64,000 nucleotides of DNA, taken from positions 1 to 64,000 of the forward strand of contig NZ_JAAGUY010000024.1 in NCBI RefSeq assembly GCF_010868145.1, written 5' to 3'. The stretch is from Nocardia cyriacigeorgica (GTDB lineage Bacteria; Actinomycetota; Actinomycetes; Mycobacteriales; Mycobacteriaceae). This document shows, piece by piece, positions 46,816 to 56,317 of this stretch. Below the pieces are notes generated by a model. The model did no database searches. It saw only the letters and a list, made by a program, of their open reading frames with translations, and had not been told where the DNA came from. A program made the position numbers and the translations under genes. How positions within the stretch are numbered: the stretch's first letter is position 1; each line of letters begins with the position of its first letter.

Positions 46816-49536
46816 ATGGACAGCACCTTGGCTCCCGAGACGCATGGCGGTCATCGGCCCGAACCCGAACCGCGTTCCGGCAACTCACCGCAGGCCCAGC
46901 ACGCGCCGCAGGCTCAGGAATCGCCGCAGGCGCCGGATACCGCGGCCGGTGGTCGCGCGGCGGCGCAGGGTGGCCTACGGGCCAAGCAACAACGGCTCAC
47001 CGCCGAACAGCAGCAGCGCCGCACCGAGGCGGGCCACCGCCGGGCCGAGGCCGAGCAGCGGAAGAGCGAGGAGACCGAGCGTCTGATCGACGGGCTCAAT
47101 CCGCAGCAGCGTGCGGCCGTGGTGCACACCGGCGCCCCGCTGTTGATCGTCGCGGGCGCCGGTTCCGGCAAGACGGCCGTGCTGACCAGGAGAATCGCCT
47201 ATCTGCTCGCCGCGCGCGGCGCCACACCGGGCCAGATCCTGGCCATCACCTTCACCAACAAGGCCGCCGCGGAAATGCGTGAGCGGGTCATCGGCCTCGT
47301 CGGTCCACGGGCGAACAACATGTGGGTGTCGACGTTCCACTCCAGTTGTGTGCGGATTCTGCGCATGCAGTCGGCGTTGCTGCCGGGGTTGAACTCGAAC
47401 TTCTCGATCTACGACGCCGATGATTCGCGCAGGCTGCTCACGATGATCAGCCGCGATCAGGAGATCGACACCAAGAAATACTCCGCGCGCCTGCTGGCCA
47501 CCGCCATCTCGAATCTGAAGAACGAGCTCATCAGCCCGGAGCAGGCCACCGCCGACGCCGAATCCGATGACGCCGAACTGCCCGGCCTCGTCGCGCGGGT
47601 CTACACCGAATACCAGCGCAGACTGCGCGCGGCGAATGCCCTGGACTTCGACGACCTGATCGGTGAAACGGTCGCACTGCTGCAGAGCCACCCGCAGGTC
47701 GCGGAGTACTACCGCAGGCGGTTCCGGCACGTCCTGGTCGACGAATACCAGGACACCAACCACGCCCAGTACATCCTGGTCCGCGAGCTGGTCGGGCATC
47801 ACGCGAGCCGTCCGGCCGCCGATACGGCGGGTGCCGATGACGCAGCCGCCGGCGCCGCAGCGGCGGCCGGGTCCGACGACGACTGGGCCGAACCGGACGA
47901 GCACCGGGTACCGCCGAGCGAACTGTGCGTCGTCGGTGACGCCGACCAGTCCATCTACGCCTTCCGCGGTGCCACGATCCGCAATATCGAGGAGTTCGAG
48001 CGCGACTTCCCCGATGCCGAGACCATCCTGCTGGAACAGAACTACCGCTCCACCCAGCACATCCTGTCCGCCGCGAACGCGGTGATCGCCCGCAACGAGG
48101 GCAGGCGCGAGAAGCGGCTGTGGACCGATTCCGGTGAGGGTGATCTGATCACCGGCTACGTCGCCGACAACGAACATGACGAGGCCTCGTTCGTGGCCCG
48201 CGAGATCGACCGCCTGGTCGATGCGGGCGAGGCCACCTACGGCGATGTGGCGGTCTTCTACCGCACCAACAACAACTCGAGGGCACTGGAAGAAATCTTC
48301 ATCCGAATGGGCCTGCCCTACAAGGTAGTCGGTGGGGTGCGCTTCTACGAGCGCAAGGAAGTCCGCGATGTCGTCGCCTACCTGCGCGTACTGGAAAACC
48401 CGGACGATGCGGTGAGCCTGCGCCGGATCCTCAACACCCCGCGCCGCGGCATCGGCGACCGCGCCGAAGCCTGCGTCGCCGTACATGCCGAGCAGCGGGA
48501 TATCGGTTTCGCCGCCGCACTGCGCGATGCCGCCGACGGGAATGTCGCACTGTTGAACACCCGGGCCCAGCGCGCGATTTCGGGCTTTCTGGAGTTGCTG
48601 GAGGAGATCAGGGCGGCCGGTGCGCGGCCGGACGCCGATTTCCCCGATGTCGGCAATGTGGTCGAGGCGGTGCTCGATCGCACCGGCTACCGCGCCGAAT
48701 TGGAAGCCTCCGATGATCCGCAGGACGGCGCCCGGTTGGACAATCTGAACGAGCTGGTCAGCGTCGCGCGGGAATTCAGCTCCGAGGCCAACAACAACGC
48801 CGAGGCCGCCCGCGCGGAAGGCATGCTGCCCGAAGCTGCCGACGGTGAACCCGAACCCGGCTCGCTTGCCGCGTTCCTGGAGCGGGTATCGCTGGTCGCC
48901 GATACCGATCAGATCCCGGATGAGGGTGCGGGCGTGGTCACCATGATGACCCTGCATACGGCGAAGGGCCTCGAATTTCCGGTCGTGTTCGTCACCGGCT
49001 GGGAGGACGGCCAGTTCCCGCATATGCGCGCGCTCGGCGATCCGGCCGAGCTGGCCGAGGAACGTCGCCTCGCCTACGTCGGCATCACCAGAGCCAGGCG
49101 CAGGCTGTACCTGAGCCGTGCGGTGGTGCGTTCGGGTTGGGGCCAGCCGGTATCCAATCCGGAGTCACGGTTCCTGCAGGAGATCCCCGGCCATCTGATC
49201 GACTGGAAACGGTTGGAGCCCAAGAGCTCGGGTGGATCGCGCACCGGCCGTCGTCGCGGTGACGAGGACTTCGAACGCGACTGGACCGAGGGATGGTCGG
49301 AGCCGCGTCCCGGTGTGCGCGAACGCCGTCCGGCGCCCCGTGCCGGCGGCGTCAAACGCAACAATGTCGATCTCGTGCTCGCGGTGGGCGACCGAGTCAG
49401 CGACGACAAATACGGCCTCGGCCGTGTCGTCGCCGCCGACGGTGTCGGCCCGCTGGCCACGGTCACCATCGATTTCGGTACCGCGGGCAAGATCCGCCTC
49501 ATTCCACAGTTCAGCCGCACCCTGGTGAAGCTCTGA
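46816..49536 (+). CDS. uvrD1: ATP-dependent DNA helicase UvrD1/PcrA
   Basis: A 906-residue SF1A helicase for nucleotide excision repair and strand-break repair. The Q motif LNPQQRAAV is followed by Walker A GAGSGKT with K119, motif II VDEYQDTN, motif III GDADQSIYAFRGA, motif IV QNYRST and motif VI VGITRARRRLYLSRA. About 95 extra N-terminal residues are Gln/Ala/Glu-rich, and a low-complexity insertion of about 40 residues (TAGADDAAAGAAAAAG) sits before motif III; both exceed the roughly 770-residue mycobacterial UvrD1. The C-terminus has the Tudor-like YGLGRVVAADG fold that binds RNA polymerase or Ku. Confidence 0.96.
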   Translation: MDSTLAPETHGGHRPEPEPRSGNSPQAQHAPQAQESPQAPDTAAGGRAAAQGGLRAKQQRLTAEQQQRRTEAGHRRAEAEQRKSEETERLIDGLNPQQRAAVVHTGAPLLIVAGAGSGKTAVLTRRIAYLLAARGATPGQILAITFTNKAAAEMRERVIGLVGPRANNMWVSTFHSSCVRILRMQSALLPGLNSNFSIYDADDSRRLLTMISRDQEIDTKKYSARLLATAISNLKNELISPEQATADAESDDAELPGLVARVYTEYQRRLRAANALDFDDLIGETVALLQSHPQVAEYYRRRFRHVLVDEYQDTNHAQYILVRELVGHHASRPAADTAGADDAAAGAAAAAGSDDDWAEPDEHRVPPSELCVVGDADQSIYAFRGATIRNIEEFERDFPDAETILLEQNYRSTQHILSAANAVIARNEGRREKRLWTDSGEGDLITGYVADNEHDEASFVAREIDRLVDAGEATYGDVAVFYRTNNNSRALEEIFIRMGLPYKVVGGVRFYERKEVRDVVAYLRVLENPDDAVSLRRILNTPRRGIGDRAEACVAVHAEQRDIGFAAALRDAADGNVALLNTRAQRAISGFLELLEEIRAAGARPDADFPDVGNVVEAVLDRTGYRAELEASDDPQDGARLDNLNELVSVAREFSSEANNNAEAARAEGMLPEAADGEPEPGSLAAFLERVSLVADTDQIPDEGAGVVTMMTLHTAKGLEFPVVFVTGWEDGQFPHMRALGDPAELAEERRLAYVGITRARRRLYLSRAVVRSGWGQPVSNPESRFLQEIPGHLIDWKRLEPKSSGGSRTGRRRGDEDFERDWTEGWSEPRPGVRERRPAPRAGGVKRNNVDLVLAVGDRVSDDKYGLGRVVAADGVGPLATVTIDFGTAGKIRLIPQFSRTLVKL

Positions 49537-49635
49537 GAGCCGGTTCGCGCAGGTCCACACGTCGATGCCTCGAGCGTTGATGTCGGCGCGGCAAAAGCGC
49601 GCCTACAGGTCAGCGCCTGACTCGGTGGTGCCTGC

Positions 49636-51024
49636 TCAGCTCGGCAGCAGGTCGGTCAAGGCGTCGTCGAGGGTGGGGTAGCGGAACCGGAAGCTCGCAT
49701 CGTGCAGCACTGCTGACGTGGCGTGTCGCCCGGTCAGCCCGAGCGCCGGGTCCGAGCGCAGGACAACGGCTCCCAGCGCCAGCAGCGGTTTCGGGGTCGG
49801 CGGGGCAGGCGGTCGGCGCAGGTGCCTGCGCAGGGTTGTCATCAGATCGCGGTTGCGGACCGGGAAATCGGTGGCGGCCACCAGGATGCCGTCGGGCAGT
49901 TCGATGCCGGGTTCGAGGCCGAGTGCGGCACGCACGATCGCGAGCCAGTCTTCGATGTGGATCCAGCTGAACCACTGTGTGCCATCGCCGATCCGGCCGC
50001 CGAGCCCTGCGCGGGTCAGCTGACACAGCCGTTTCAAGGCTGGAGCCTGTGGATCGAGCACGATGGACGTACGCAGGATGGTCTGGTGGGTTGCCTCGGC
50101 ACCGTTGAAGGCCTCTTCCCAGGCGACCGCGACGCCGGTCATCTGTGGAAGTGCGGCGGCGCCGACCGGCAGCGGAGTCGTTTCGGTGCACCGGGTTTCG
50201 CCCGCGTCGGACCAGATGGCGGTGGTACTCGCCTGGATCCAGTAGTCGACCCGCGTATCGAGTGCGGAGGCGGCGGTGACCAGCGCGCGAGTCGGTTCGA
50301 CCCGACTGCGCCGCAGTTCGTCGATATTCTCGGCGGTTGGCCTGACGTCGACGAGTTTGCCCGCCAGGTTGACGACCGCCGTCGGCCCGGGGTTACACAA
50401 TGCACCGGCCCAGTCGCCGACCGTGCGGCCATCCCATTCCCGTTGCGGGAACGGCAGTTCCGGGTCGTGGCGGCGGGTGAGGATGACGACTCGCTGTCCG
50501 CGGCACACCAGGTCGGCCGCGATGTGTCGGCCGAGGGCGCCGGAGCCGCCTGCGATGACCGCGGTCAGGGCGTTCTCGGCGGGGGTGATTCCGGCTAGTG
50601 TCGCCAGCCTGGCGAAGCACACCCTGGCATCGGTTTCCACCAGGGTGCCGATGACGGCGCGGACCGCGGAGGCGGACGGCCCGATGAAGGTGAGCCGTTG
50701 TGTGAGTTCGGTACCGCCGTCGGCCGGGGTGAGTGTCCAGGTGAGATACATCCGCCCCATCGGGGTGTCCTGCTCCAGGGTCAGCTCGTGTTCGGGCGTG
50801 ACCGTGGTGAGGACGAATGGGTCGGCGGTGCGTTGGTGTACCGGGCCGAGCAGGCGTCCGCGCGGGACGATGTCGCCGGTGGCGCCGGCGGCGACCGGGC
50901 CGTGCATGACGACGGAGGTGACCGCGGGGTTCCATTCGGGCAACCGCTGTGGGTCGCCGAGCACCCGCCAGATCTCGGCGGCGGGAAGTGCCAGGACTTG
51001 GGTGTACGTCGTTGTACGAGCCAT
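49636..51024 (-). CDS. SRPBCC-NAD-dependent epimerase fusion (TIGR01777 family)
   Basis: A 462-residue fusion. Residues 1-150 form an SRPBCC/START-like ligand-binding domain (AAEIWRVLGDPQRLPEWNPAV). From residue 155 a Rossmann NAD-binding SulA/YfcH-type epimerase begins with IAGGSGALGR (159-166) and ends with the DUF1731 region (PLLALGAVVLRSDPALGLTGRHATSAVL). The usual YxxxK pair is not obvious, so activity is uncertain. It lies between uvrD1 and the M23 peptidase, absent at this place in M. tuberculosis. Confidence 0.85.
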   Translation of the reverse strand: MARTTTYTQVLALPAAEIWRVLGDPQRLPEWNPAVTSVVMHGPVAAGATGDIVPRGRLLGPVHQRTADPFVLTTVTPEHELTLEQDTPMGRMYLTWTLTPADGGTELTQRLTFIGPSASAVRAVIGTLVETDARVCFARLATLAGITPAENALTAVIAGGSGALGRHIAADLVCRGQRVVILTRRHDPELPFPQREWDGRTVGDWAGALCNPGPTAVVNLAGKLVDVRPTAENIDELRRSRVEPTRALVTAASALDTRVDYWIQASTTAIWSDAGETRCTETTPLPVGAAALPQMTGVAVAWEEAFNGAEATHQTILRTSIVLDPQAPALKRLCQLTRAGLGGRIGDGTQWFSWIHIEDWLAIVRAALGLEPGIELPDGILVAATDFPVRNRDLMTTLRRHLRRPPAPPTPKPLLALGAVVLRSDPALGLTGRHATSAVLHDASFRFRYPTLDDALTDLLPS

Positions 51025-51155
51025 GGCCTGACGCTATGTGGCGTGGGCGTGCTGGGGAAGCGTGCGCTTCGTCACCGGGTGGCGTGTCCGCCACGAATCG
51101 GCCTGTGCGCCAATGGCGATGGCGATTCGTGTCGTCTTCGTGCGGTGCTGCGGGG

Positions 51156-52316
51156 TCAGTCGCGCATCTGGCCGAGGCTGATGCCGCGGGTGGCGAGCCA
51201 GGGGAGCGGGTCGACCTTGTCGGAGCCGTTGAGCCAGACCTCGAAATGGACGTGCGGGCCGGTGGAGAAGCCGCGGTTACCCATGGTGGCGATCTGGTCG
51301 CCCGCCATCACCCGCTCGCCCTGCGACACGGTGGCCGTGTCGATATGGCCGTAGATGGTGACGGTGCCGTCGTCGTGCAGTAGCCGCACCCACATGCCGA
51401 AGCCCGCGGCGGGGCCGGCCTCGATGACTGTGCCGTCGGCGACGGCGTAGATGGGGGTGCCGATCGGGCCTGCGACATCGATGCCGAGGTGCTGAACGCC
51501 CCAGCGGGCGCCGAATCCGGAGGTGAAGTTACCCGCGGCGAACCGGGCGAACAGGGGCCGCAGCTTGGCGGCTTCCTGCGCGGCCAGGTCTTCGGCGAAC
51601 TTCTGGCCCTTTTCCAGGATGTCGGTGAACTGGCTCAGATCCACGGGCGCACCGACAGTGAGTACCTGCGGTGAATCGGGCGAGGCGGCCACGGTATTCG
51701 GGTCGGCCGAGTTGATCGGCGAGTGCGAGGCGATTTCGTAGATCTGGTCGGCCTCGTAGTCGGCGGCCATCGTCTGTTCTTCGGGCGACGCGAAGGCGCA
51801 CTGACCTGCGGCGACGAAGGCGCCTGCGGCGACAGCGGCGACCGCGGCACGGCCCTTGAGAGCCGAGGGCGGGGCGGGTAGTCGATGGGCGCCGCCGCTG
51901 CGGGTGCGGCTTTCGCGAGCGGGGACGACTTTCGGCGTGGCCGGAGCTTCGGCGTCGTCGTCGGCCTCGTCGGTCTCGCGCCAGGTCTCGCCGCCGCCGC
52001 TCCATGCGCCACCGTCGGACCAGGTTTCGCCCTCGGTCCAGCTCTGTTCGGACCAGTCCTGCGACCAGTTGTTGTCACCGTCGGACCAGGCTTCGCCTTC
52101 CGACCATGAGGCATTGTCGTTCCACGCGTTATCGGCTGCCCAGGAGTTCTGCGCGACGCCGCCGCTGTGTTCGGTCGCGTGTGTACCGGCGGGGGGGTGG
52201 AAGCCGTATCCGTGGTGTCCGCTGCCTGCGACCGCGCCCGAGGGCTCGTCGTCGTGGCGGTATCGGTGACCCGACCGGCTGCGACTGCTGGGGTCGAGGG
52301 TCGTGCGGTGGTTCAT
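51156..52316 (-). CDS. M23-family peptidoglycan peptidase with Trp-rich N-terminal region
   Basis: A 386-residue protein corresponding to Rv0950c. The C-terminal LytM/M23 domain has HLGIDVAGPIGTPIYAVADG, YGHIDTATVSQGERV and STGPHVHFEVWL, the HxxxD and HxH zinc ligands of an endopeptidase. One membrane-spanning stretch (AAVAAVAAGAFVAAGQ) anchors it. The cytoplasmic N-terminal part contains about 11 tryptophans in 60 residues, spaced 5-8 apart (WSEGEAWSDGDNNWSQDW). ATG at 52316 was chosen by codon bias; ATG at 52490 or 52499 is also in frame and would add 58-61 residues with weaker third-position GC. Confidence 0.9.
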   Translation of the reverse strand: MNHRTTLDPSSRSRSGHRYRHDDEPSGAVAGSGHHGYGFHPPAGTHATEHSGGVAQNSWAADNAWNDNASWSEGEAWSDGDNNWSQDWSEQSWTEGETWSDGGAWSGGGETWRETDEADDDAEAPATPKVVPARESRTRSGGAHRLPAPPSALKGRAAVAAVAAGAFVAAGQCAFASPEEQTMAADYEADQIYEIASHSPINSADPNTVAASPDSPQVLTVGAPVDLSQFTDILEKGQKFAEDLAAQEAAKLRPLFARFAAGNFTSGFGARWGVQHLGIDVAGPIGTPIYAVADGTVIEAGPAAGFGMWVRLLHDDGTVTIYGHIDTATVSQGERVMAGDQIATMGNRGFSTGPHVHFEVWLNGSDKVDPLPWLATRGISLGQMRD

Positions 52317-52880
52317 CGGCGAGCCCGCATCACGGTGCGGAACGATCTCGCGCTCGTGCCATGCCCGATCGGGGGCGGCATCGAAGGGTCGACCATGGAA
52401 CGGCTCTCCACCTGCGGAGTGCTGTGGTGCGTCAAGCTTGCCGTCCTCCTCATCACCTGGAACAACGGAGTCGTGACCGGGTTGTGACATCGACCGCATC
52501 GACGGTAACGAAACGATTGCAGGGTTCGCAAGCGATGTGCACCTTCCGATGGGACATGTGAGATGGATCACGATAACAGCTCGATTCAACTCACGCGTTT
52601 CTGGGCACCGGAGTGAGGTTGCCTGGTCGTGACGGGTCCGTGATCGGTCGTGATCGTACTTCGGTGCCGCTCTCCGGTGACCCGTCAACAAGCTACTCGC
52701 CAGTAGCCTTGGCCAGCGGTTTTACCTGTCCCGGGCGTGGATCCGTGACCTGCGCCACTTAGGATGTACGTGGCCGATTGGCCCTCCATGTGACTGATTA
52801 GAGTCCGACCCGACCCGCTTCCGACGTCGGGCCGCCAACTAAAGACGTTGTCATCACAACGCAGACGAGACGGTGAATAC
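52317..52880. promoter_or_regulatory. Divergent intergenic region between M23 peptidase and sucC, with CRP-like site
   Basis: About 560 bp with no convincing independent gene. TGTGA-GATGGA-TCACG at 52557-52572 fits the actinobacterial CRP/GlxR consensus TGTGA-N6-TCACA with one mismatch. It lies 58-67 bp upstream of the alternative peptidase starts at 52499/52490 and 309 bp from sucC. In M. tuberculosis Rv0950c and Rv0951 have been listed as Crp (Rv3676) targets, as I recall. Promoters for both genes must lie here. No riboswitch consensus (including ydaO) was recognised. Confidence 0.55.
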
Positions 52881-54047
<1,167 letters not shown>

Positions 54048-54058
54048 GGAAACCGGAA

Positions 54059-54973
54059 ATGTCTATCTTCCTGAACAAGGACTCGAAGGTCATCGTCCAG
54101 GGCATCACCGGCGGCGAGGGCACCAAGCACACCGCCCTGATGCTCAAGGCCGGCACCCAGGTCGTCGGCGGTGTGAACGCGCGTAAGGCGGGCACCACCG
54201 TCTCGCACACCGACAAGGACGGCAACGCGGTCGAGCTGCCGGTGTTCGGCACCGTCGCGGAGGCCATGAAGGAGACCGGCGCGGACGTCTCCATCGCGTT
54301 CGTCCCGCCGAAGTTCTCCAAGGACGCCATCATCGAGGCCATCGACGCGGAGATCCCGCTGCTCGTGGTCATCACCGAGGGCATCCCGGTGCAGGACACC
54401 GCCTACGCCTGGGCCTACAACGTGGACAAGGGCAACAAGACCCGGATCATCGGCCCGAACTGCCCAGGCATCATCACCCCCGGTGAGTCGCTCGTCGGCA
54501 TCACTCCGGCCAACATCACGGGTAAGGGCCCGGTCGGCCTGGTCTCCAAGTCCGGCACGCTGACCTACCAGATGATGTACGAGCTGCGCGATTTCGGCTT
54601 CTCCACCGCCATCGGCATCGGCGGAGACCCGGTCATCGGCACCACCCACATCGACGCCATCGAGGCGTTCGAGAAGGACCCGGAGACCAAGCTGATCGTC
54701 ATGATCGGCGAGATCGGCGGCGACGCCGAGGAGCGGGCCGCGGCCTACATCAAGGAGAACGTCACCAAGCCGGTGGTCGGCTACGTCGCGGGCTTCACCG
54801 CCCCGGAGGGCAAGACCATGGGCCACGCCGGTGCGATCGTCTCCGGCTCGGCGGGCACCGCCCAGGCGAAGAAGGACGCGCTGGAGGCCGCGGGTGTGAA
54901 GGTCGGCAAGACGCCGTCCGAGACCGCCGCGCTGGCGCGTGAGATCCTGGAGAAGGCAAGCGTCACTGCCTGA
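54059..54973 (+). CDS. sucD: Succinyl-CoA synthetase alpha subunit
   Basis: A 304-residue CoA-binding subunit. NKDSKVIVQGITGGEGTKHTALML begins the CoA fold, and the phosphohistidine is probably H256 in KTMGHAGAIVSG. Other landmarks are IGPNCPGIITPGE and SKSGTLTYQMMYEL. AAGGAAA precedes the ATG. Forms an alpha-beta complex with SucC; the two genes form an operon ended by the palindromic hairpin at 55066. Confidence 0.98.
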   Translation: MSIFLNKDSKVIVQGITGGEGTKHTALMLKAGTQVVGGVNARKAGTTVSHTDKDGNAVELPVFGTVAEAMKETGADVSIAFVPPKFSKDAIIEAIDAEIPLLVVITEGIPVQDTAYAWAYNVDKGNKTRIIGPNCPGIITPGESLVGITPANITGKGPVGLVSKSGTLTYQMMYELRDFGFSTAIGIGGDPVIGTTHIDAIEAFEKDPETKLIVMIGEIGGDAEERAAAYIKENVTKPVVGYVAGFTAPEGKTMGHAGAIVSGSAGTAQAKKDALEAAGVKVGKTPSETAALAREILEKASVTA

Positions 54974-55065
54974 TTCGGTCAGGGCCCACCGGCGGTAACG
55001 AAGCGCCCCCTGTGCAGGCCCTCGAATCGAGCGAATGCATTTCGGATCGATTCGGAAATATCGTG

Positions 55066-55101
55066 AAGGCCGCTCCCGGTGAATTCACCGGGAGCGGCCT
55101 T
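55066..55101. terminator. Perfect palindromic terminator after sucCD
   Basis: An uninterrupted 36-bp perfect palindrome: AAGGCCGCTCCCGGT runs into a central GAATTC and returns as its reverse complement, ending CGGCCTT. It lies 92 bp after the sucD stop and can stop transcription of the operon. Confidence 0.85.
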
Positions 55102-55106
55102 CGTCG

Positions 55107-55134
55107 TTATCCACAGGCGCCGATTCTCTCCACA
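55107..55134 (+). promoter_or_regulatory. Perfect DnaA box and a degenerate neighbour
   Basis: TTATCCACA at 55107-55115 is an exact DnaA box; CTCTCCACA at 55126-55134 matches 7 of 9. They lie between the sucCD terminator and the next gene. They could titrate DnaA or regulate the downstream gene; chance occurrence of one perfect box is possible. Confidence 0.4.
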
Positions 55135-55234
55135 GGTGAATCGCTCGGTGATGACCTGCGCGCCCGAGTGCAGTAGCGTCAGGAGGGAATCAGTCGTGAA
55201 CACACATGTATGACTCGACCTAGGAGACGACGAC

Positions 55235-56227
55235 ATGTCATACCCGACCGGGGGCTCCGGGTACAACGCACCCGCGCCGACGCCCTCCGCATCCGCCAAC
55301 CCCGGCCAGTCGCCGGCAGGTGGAGGTACCGAATCAGGTGCCGACGCCAAGGGGCTGCCGTTCTTTCTGACGATCGGCGTGGCTGCGCTGGGTGTGATCA
55401 GCTTCCTGCTCGGCTTCCTGCCCTTCATGGGCCCGGACATCGAAGGTCTCGGCAGTGATGCCGAGTCGCAGAACGCCTTCGTCTCCGGTGTGACCGGTCT
55501 GCTCGCGCTGGCGCTGCTCGGTGGTGTGTTCGCCGGTCTGTCGCTGCTGCCGAAGCAGAACTGGACCGGAGCGGCGGCCGCGGTGTCGGTCACCGCGTTC
55601 ATCGGTGTGCTGTTCCAGTCGTTCAGCTTCCCCGAGATGACCAAGGCCGAATTCGGTGTCTGGGTCCTGCTGTTCTTCGTGTTCGTCCAGGCGGCCATCG
55701 CGGTTGCGGTCGTGCTGTTCGAGGCGGGCATCATCAAGCTTCCCGAGCCGCGTCCGGCGGCCCCGCAGGCCGGCTACGGCCAGCAGCAGGCGGGATACGG
55801 CCAGCAGCAGGCCGGTTTCGGTCAGCAGCAGGCGGGTTACGGCCAGCAGCAGTTCGGCCAGAGCCAGCCGGGCCAGGGCGGTTTCGGTGGCGGTCAGTAC
55901 CCGTCGCAGCCGTCCTACAGCCAGCCGGGCCAGCAGCCGTCCTACGGCCAGGGCCAGGCGGGCCAACAGTACGGCCAGCAGCAGCCGTCCTACGGCCAGC
56001 AGCCGGGTTACGGTGCGGGCCAGCAGCAGTCGCCGTACGCCGGTGGCCAGCAGCAGTCGCCTGCCGAGGGTGCCACCCAGCAGTTCGGTGGCCAGCAGTA
56101 CGGCCAGCAGCCCTACGGCCAGCAGGCGCAGCCGGGTCAGCAGAACCAGCCGTTCGGTGGTGAGCAGAACGCCGATCCGGCCGCCGACCCCACCAGGGCG
56201 TTCCGTCCTTCGGACGACAACAAGTAA
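55235..56227 (+). CDS. DUF5336-type membrane protein with Gln/Gly/Tyr-rich tail (Rv0954 homologue)
   Basis: A 330-residue protein. After a short Pro/Ala-rich start there are four hydrophobic helices (FFLTIGVAALGVISFLLGFL, FVSGVTGLLALALLGGVFAGL, GAAAAVSVTAFIGVLFQS, WVLLFFVFVQAAIAVAVVL). The last 150 residues are low-complexity repeats of GYGQQQ, SYGQ and QPSY type. Position and form match the mycobacterial 34-kDa antigen Rv0954, which is linked to the septum and PerM. ATG at 55235 follows GGAG. Confidence 0.9.
   Translation: MSYPTGGSGYNAPAPTPSASANPGQSPAGGGTESGADAKGLPFFLTIGVAALGVISFLLGFLPFMGPDIEGLGSDAESQNAFVSGVTGLLALALLGGVFAGLSLLPKQNWTGAAAAVSVTAFIGVLFQSFSFPEMTKAEFGVWVLLFFVFVQAAIAVAVVLFEAGIIKLPEPRPAAPQAGYGQQQAGYGQQQAGFGQQQAGYGQQQFGQSQPGQGGFGGGQYPSQPSYSQPGQQPSYGQGQAGQQYGQQQPSYGQQPGYGAGQQQSPYAGGQQQSPAEGATQQFGGQQYGQQPYGQQAQPGQQNQPFGGEQNADPAADPTRAFRPSDDNK
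55765..56160 (+). repeat. Gly-Tyr-Gln-rich tandem repeat tract
   Basis: The tail of the DUF5336 gene encodes irregular repeats such as AGYGQQQ and PSYGQ. At DNA level GGCCAGCAGCAG recurs many times. Such tracts expand and contract by slippage and give a disordered, prion-like segment. Confidence 0.75.
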
Positions 56228-56254
56228 TCCGGCGACTACACGGTTGTCATCGGT

Positions 56255-56300
56255 GCTCTCCCGGCGCCCGGCGCGCCTGACCCGCTCGCGCCGGGAGAGC
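56255..56300. terminator. Hairpin between the Rv0954-like gene and perM
   Basis: GCTCTCCCGGCGC (56255-56267) pairs exactly with GCGCCGGGAGAGC (56288-56300) over a 20-base loop. It ends 17 bp before the next ATG, so it could end the upstream transcript or act as a leader attenuator. Confidence 0.7.
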
Positions 56301-56317
56301 TGCCAACCTGAATCTTC

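Noticed and set aside
42714..49023. Long opposite-strand frames over pgi, gabD and uvrD1
   Set aside because: Same coding-bias shadows; each lies inside a gene with complete family motifs.
52317..52560. ydaO-type (c-di-AMP) riboswitch before the M23 peptidase
   Set aside because: Such riboswitches are common before actinobacterial cell-wall hydrolases, but the conserved GGGG/GAAUC core was not found.
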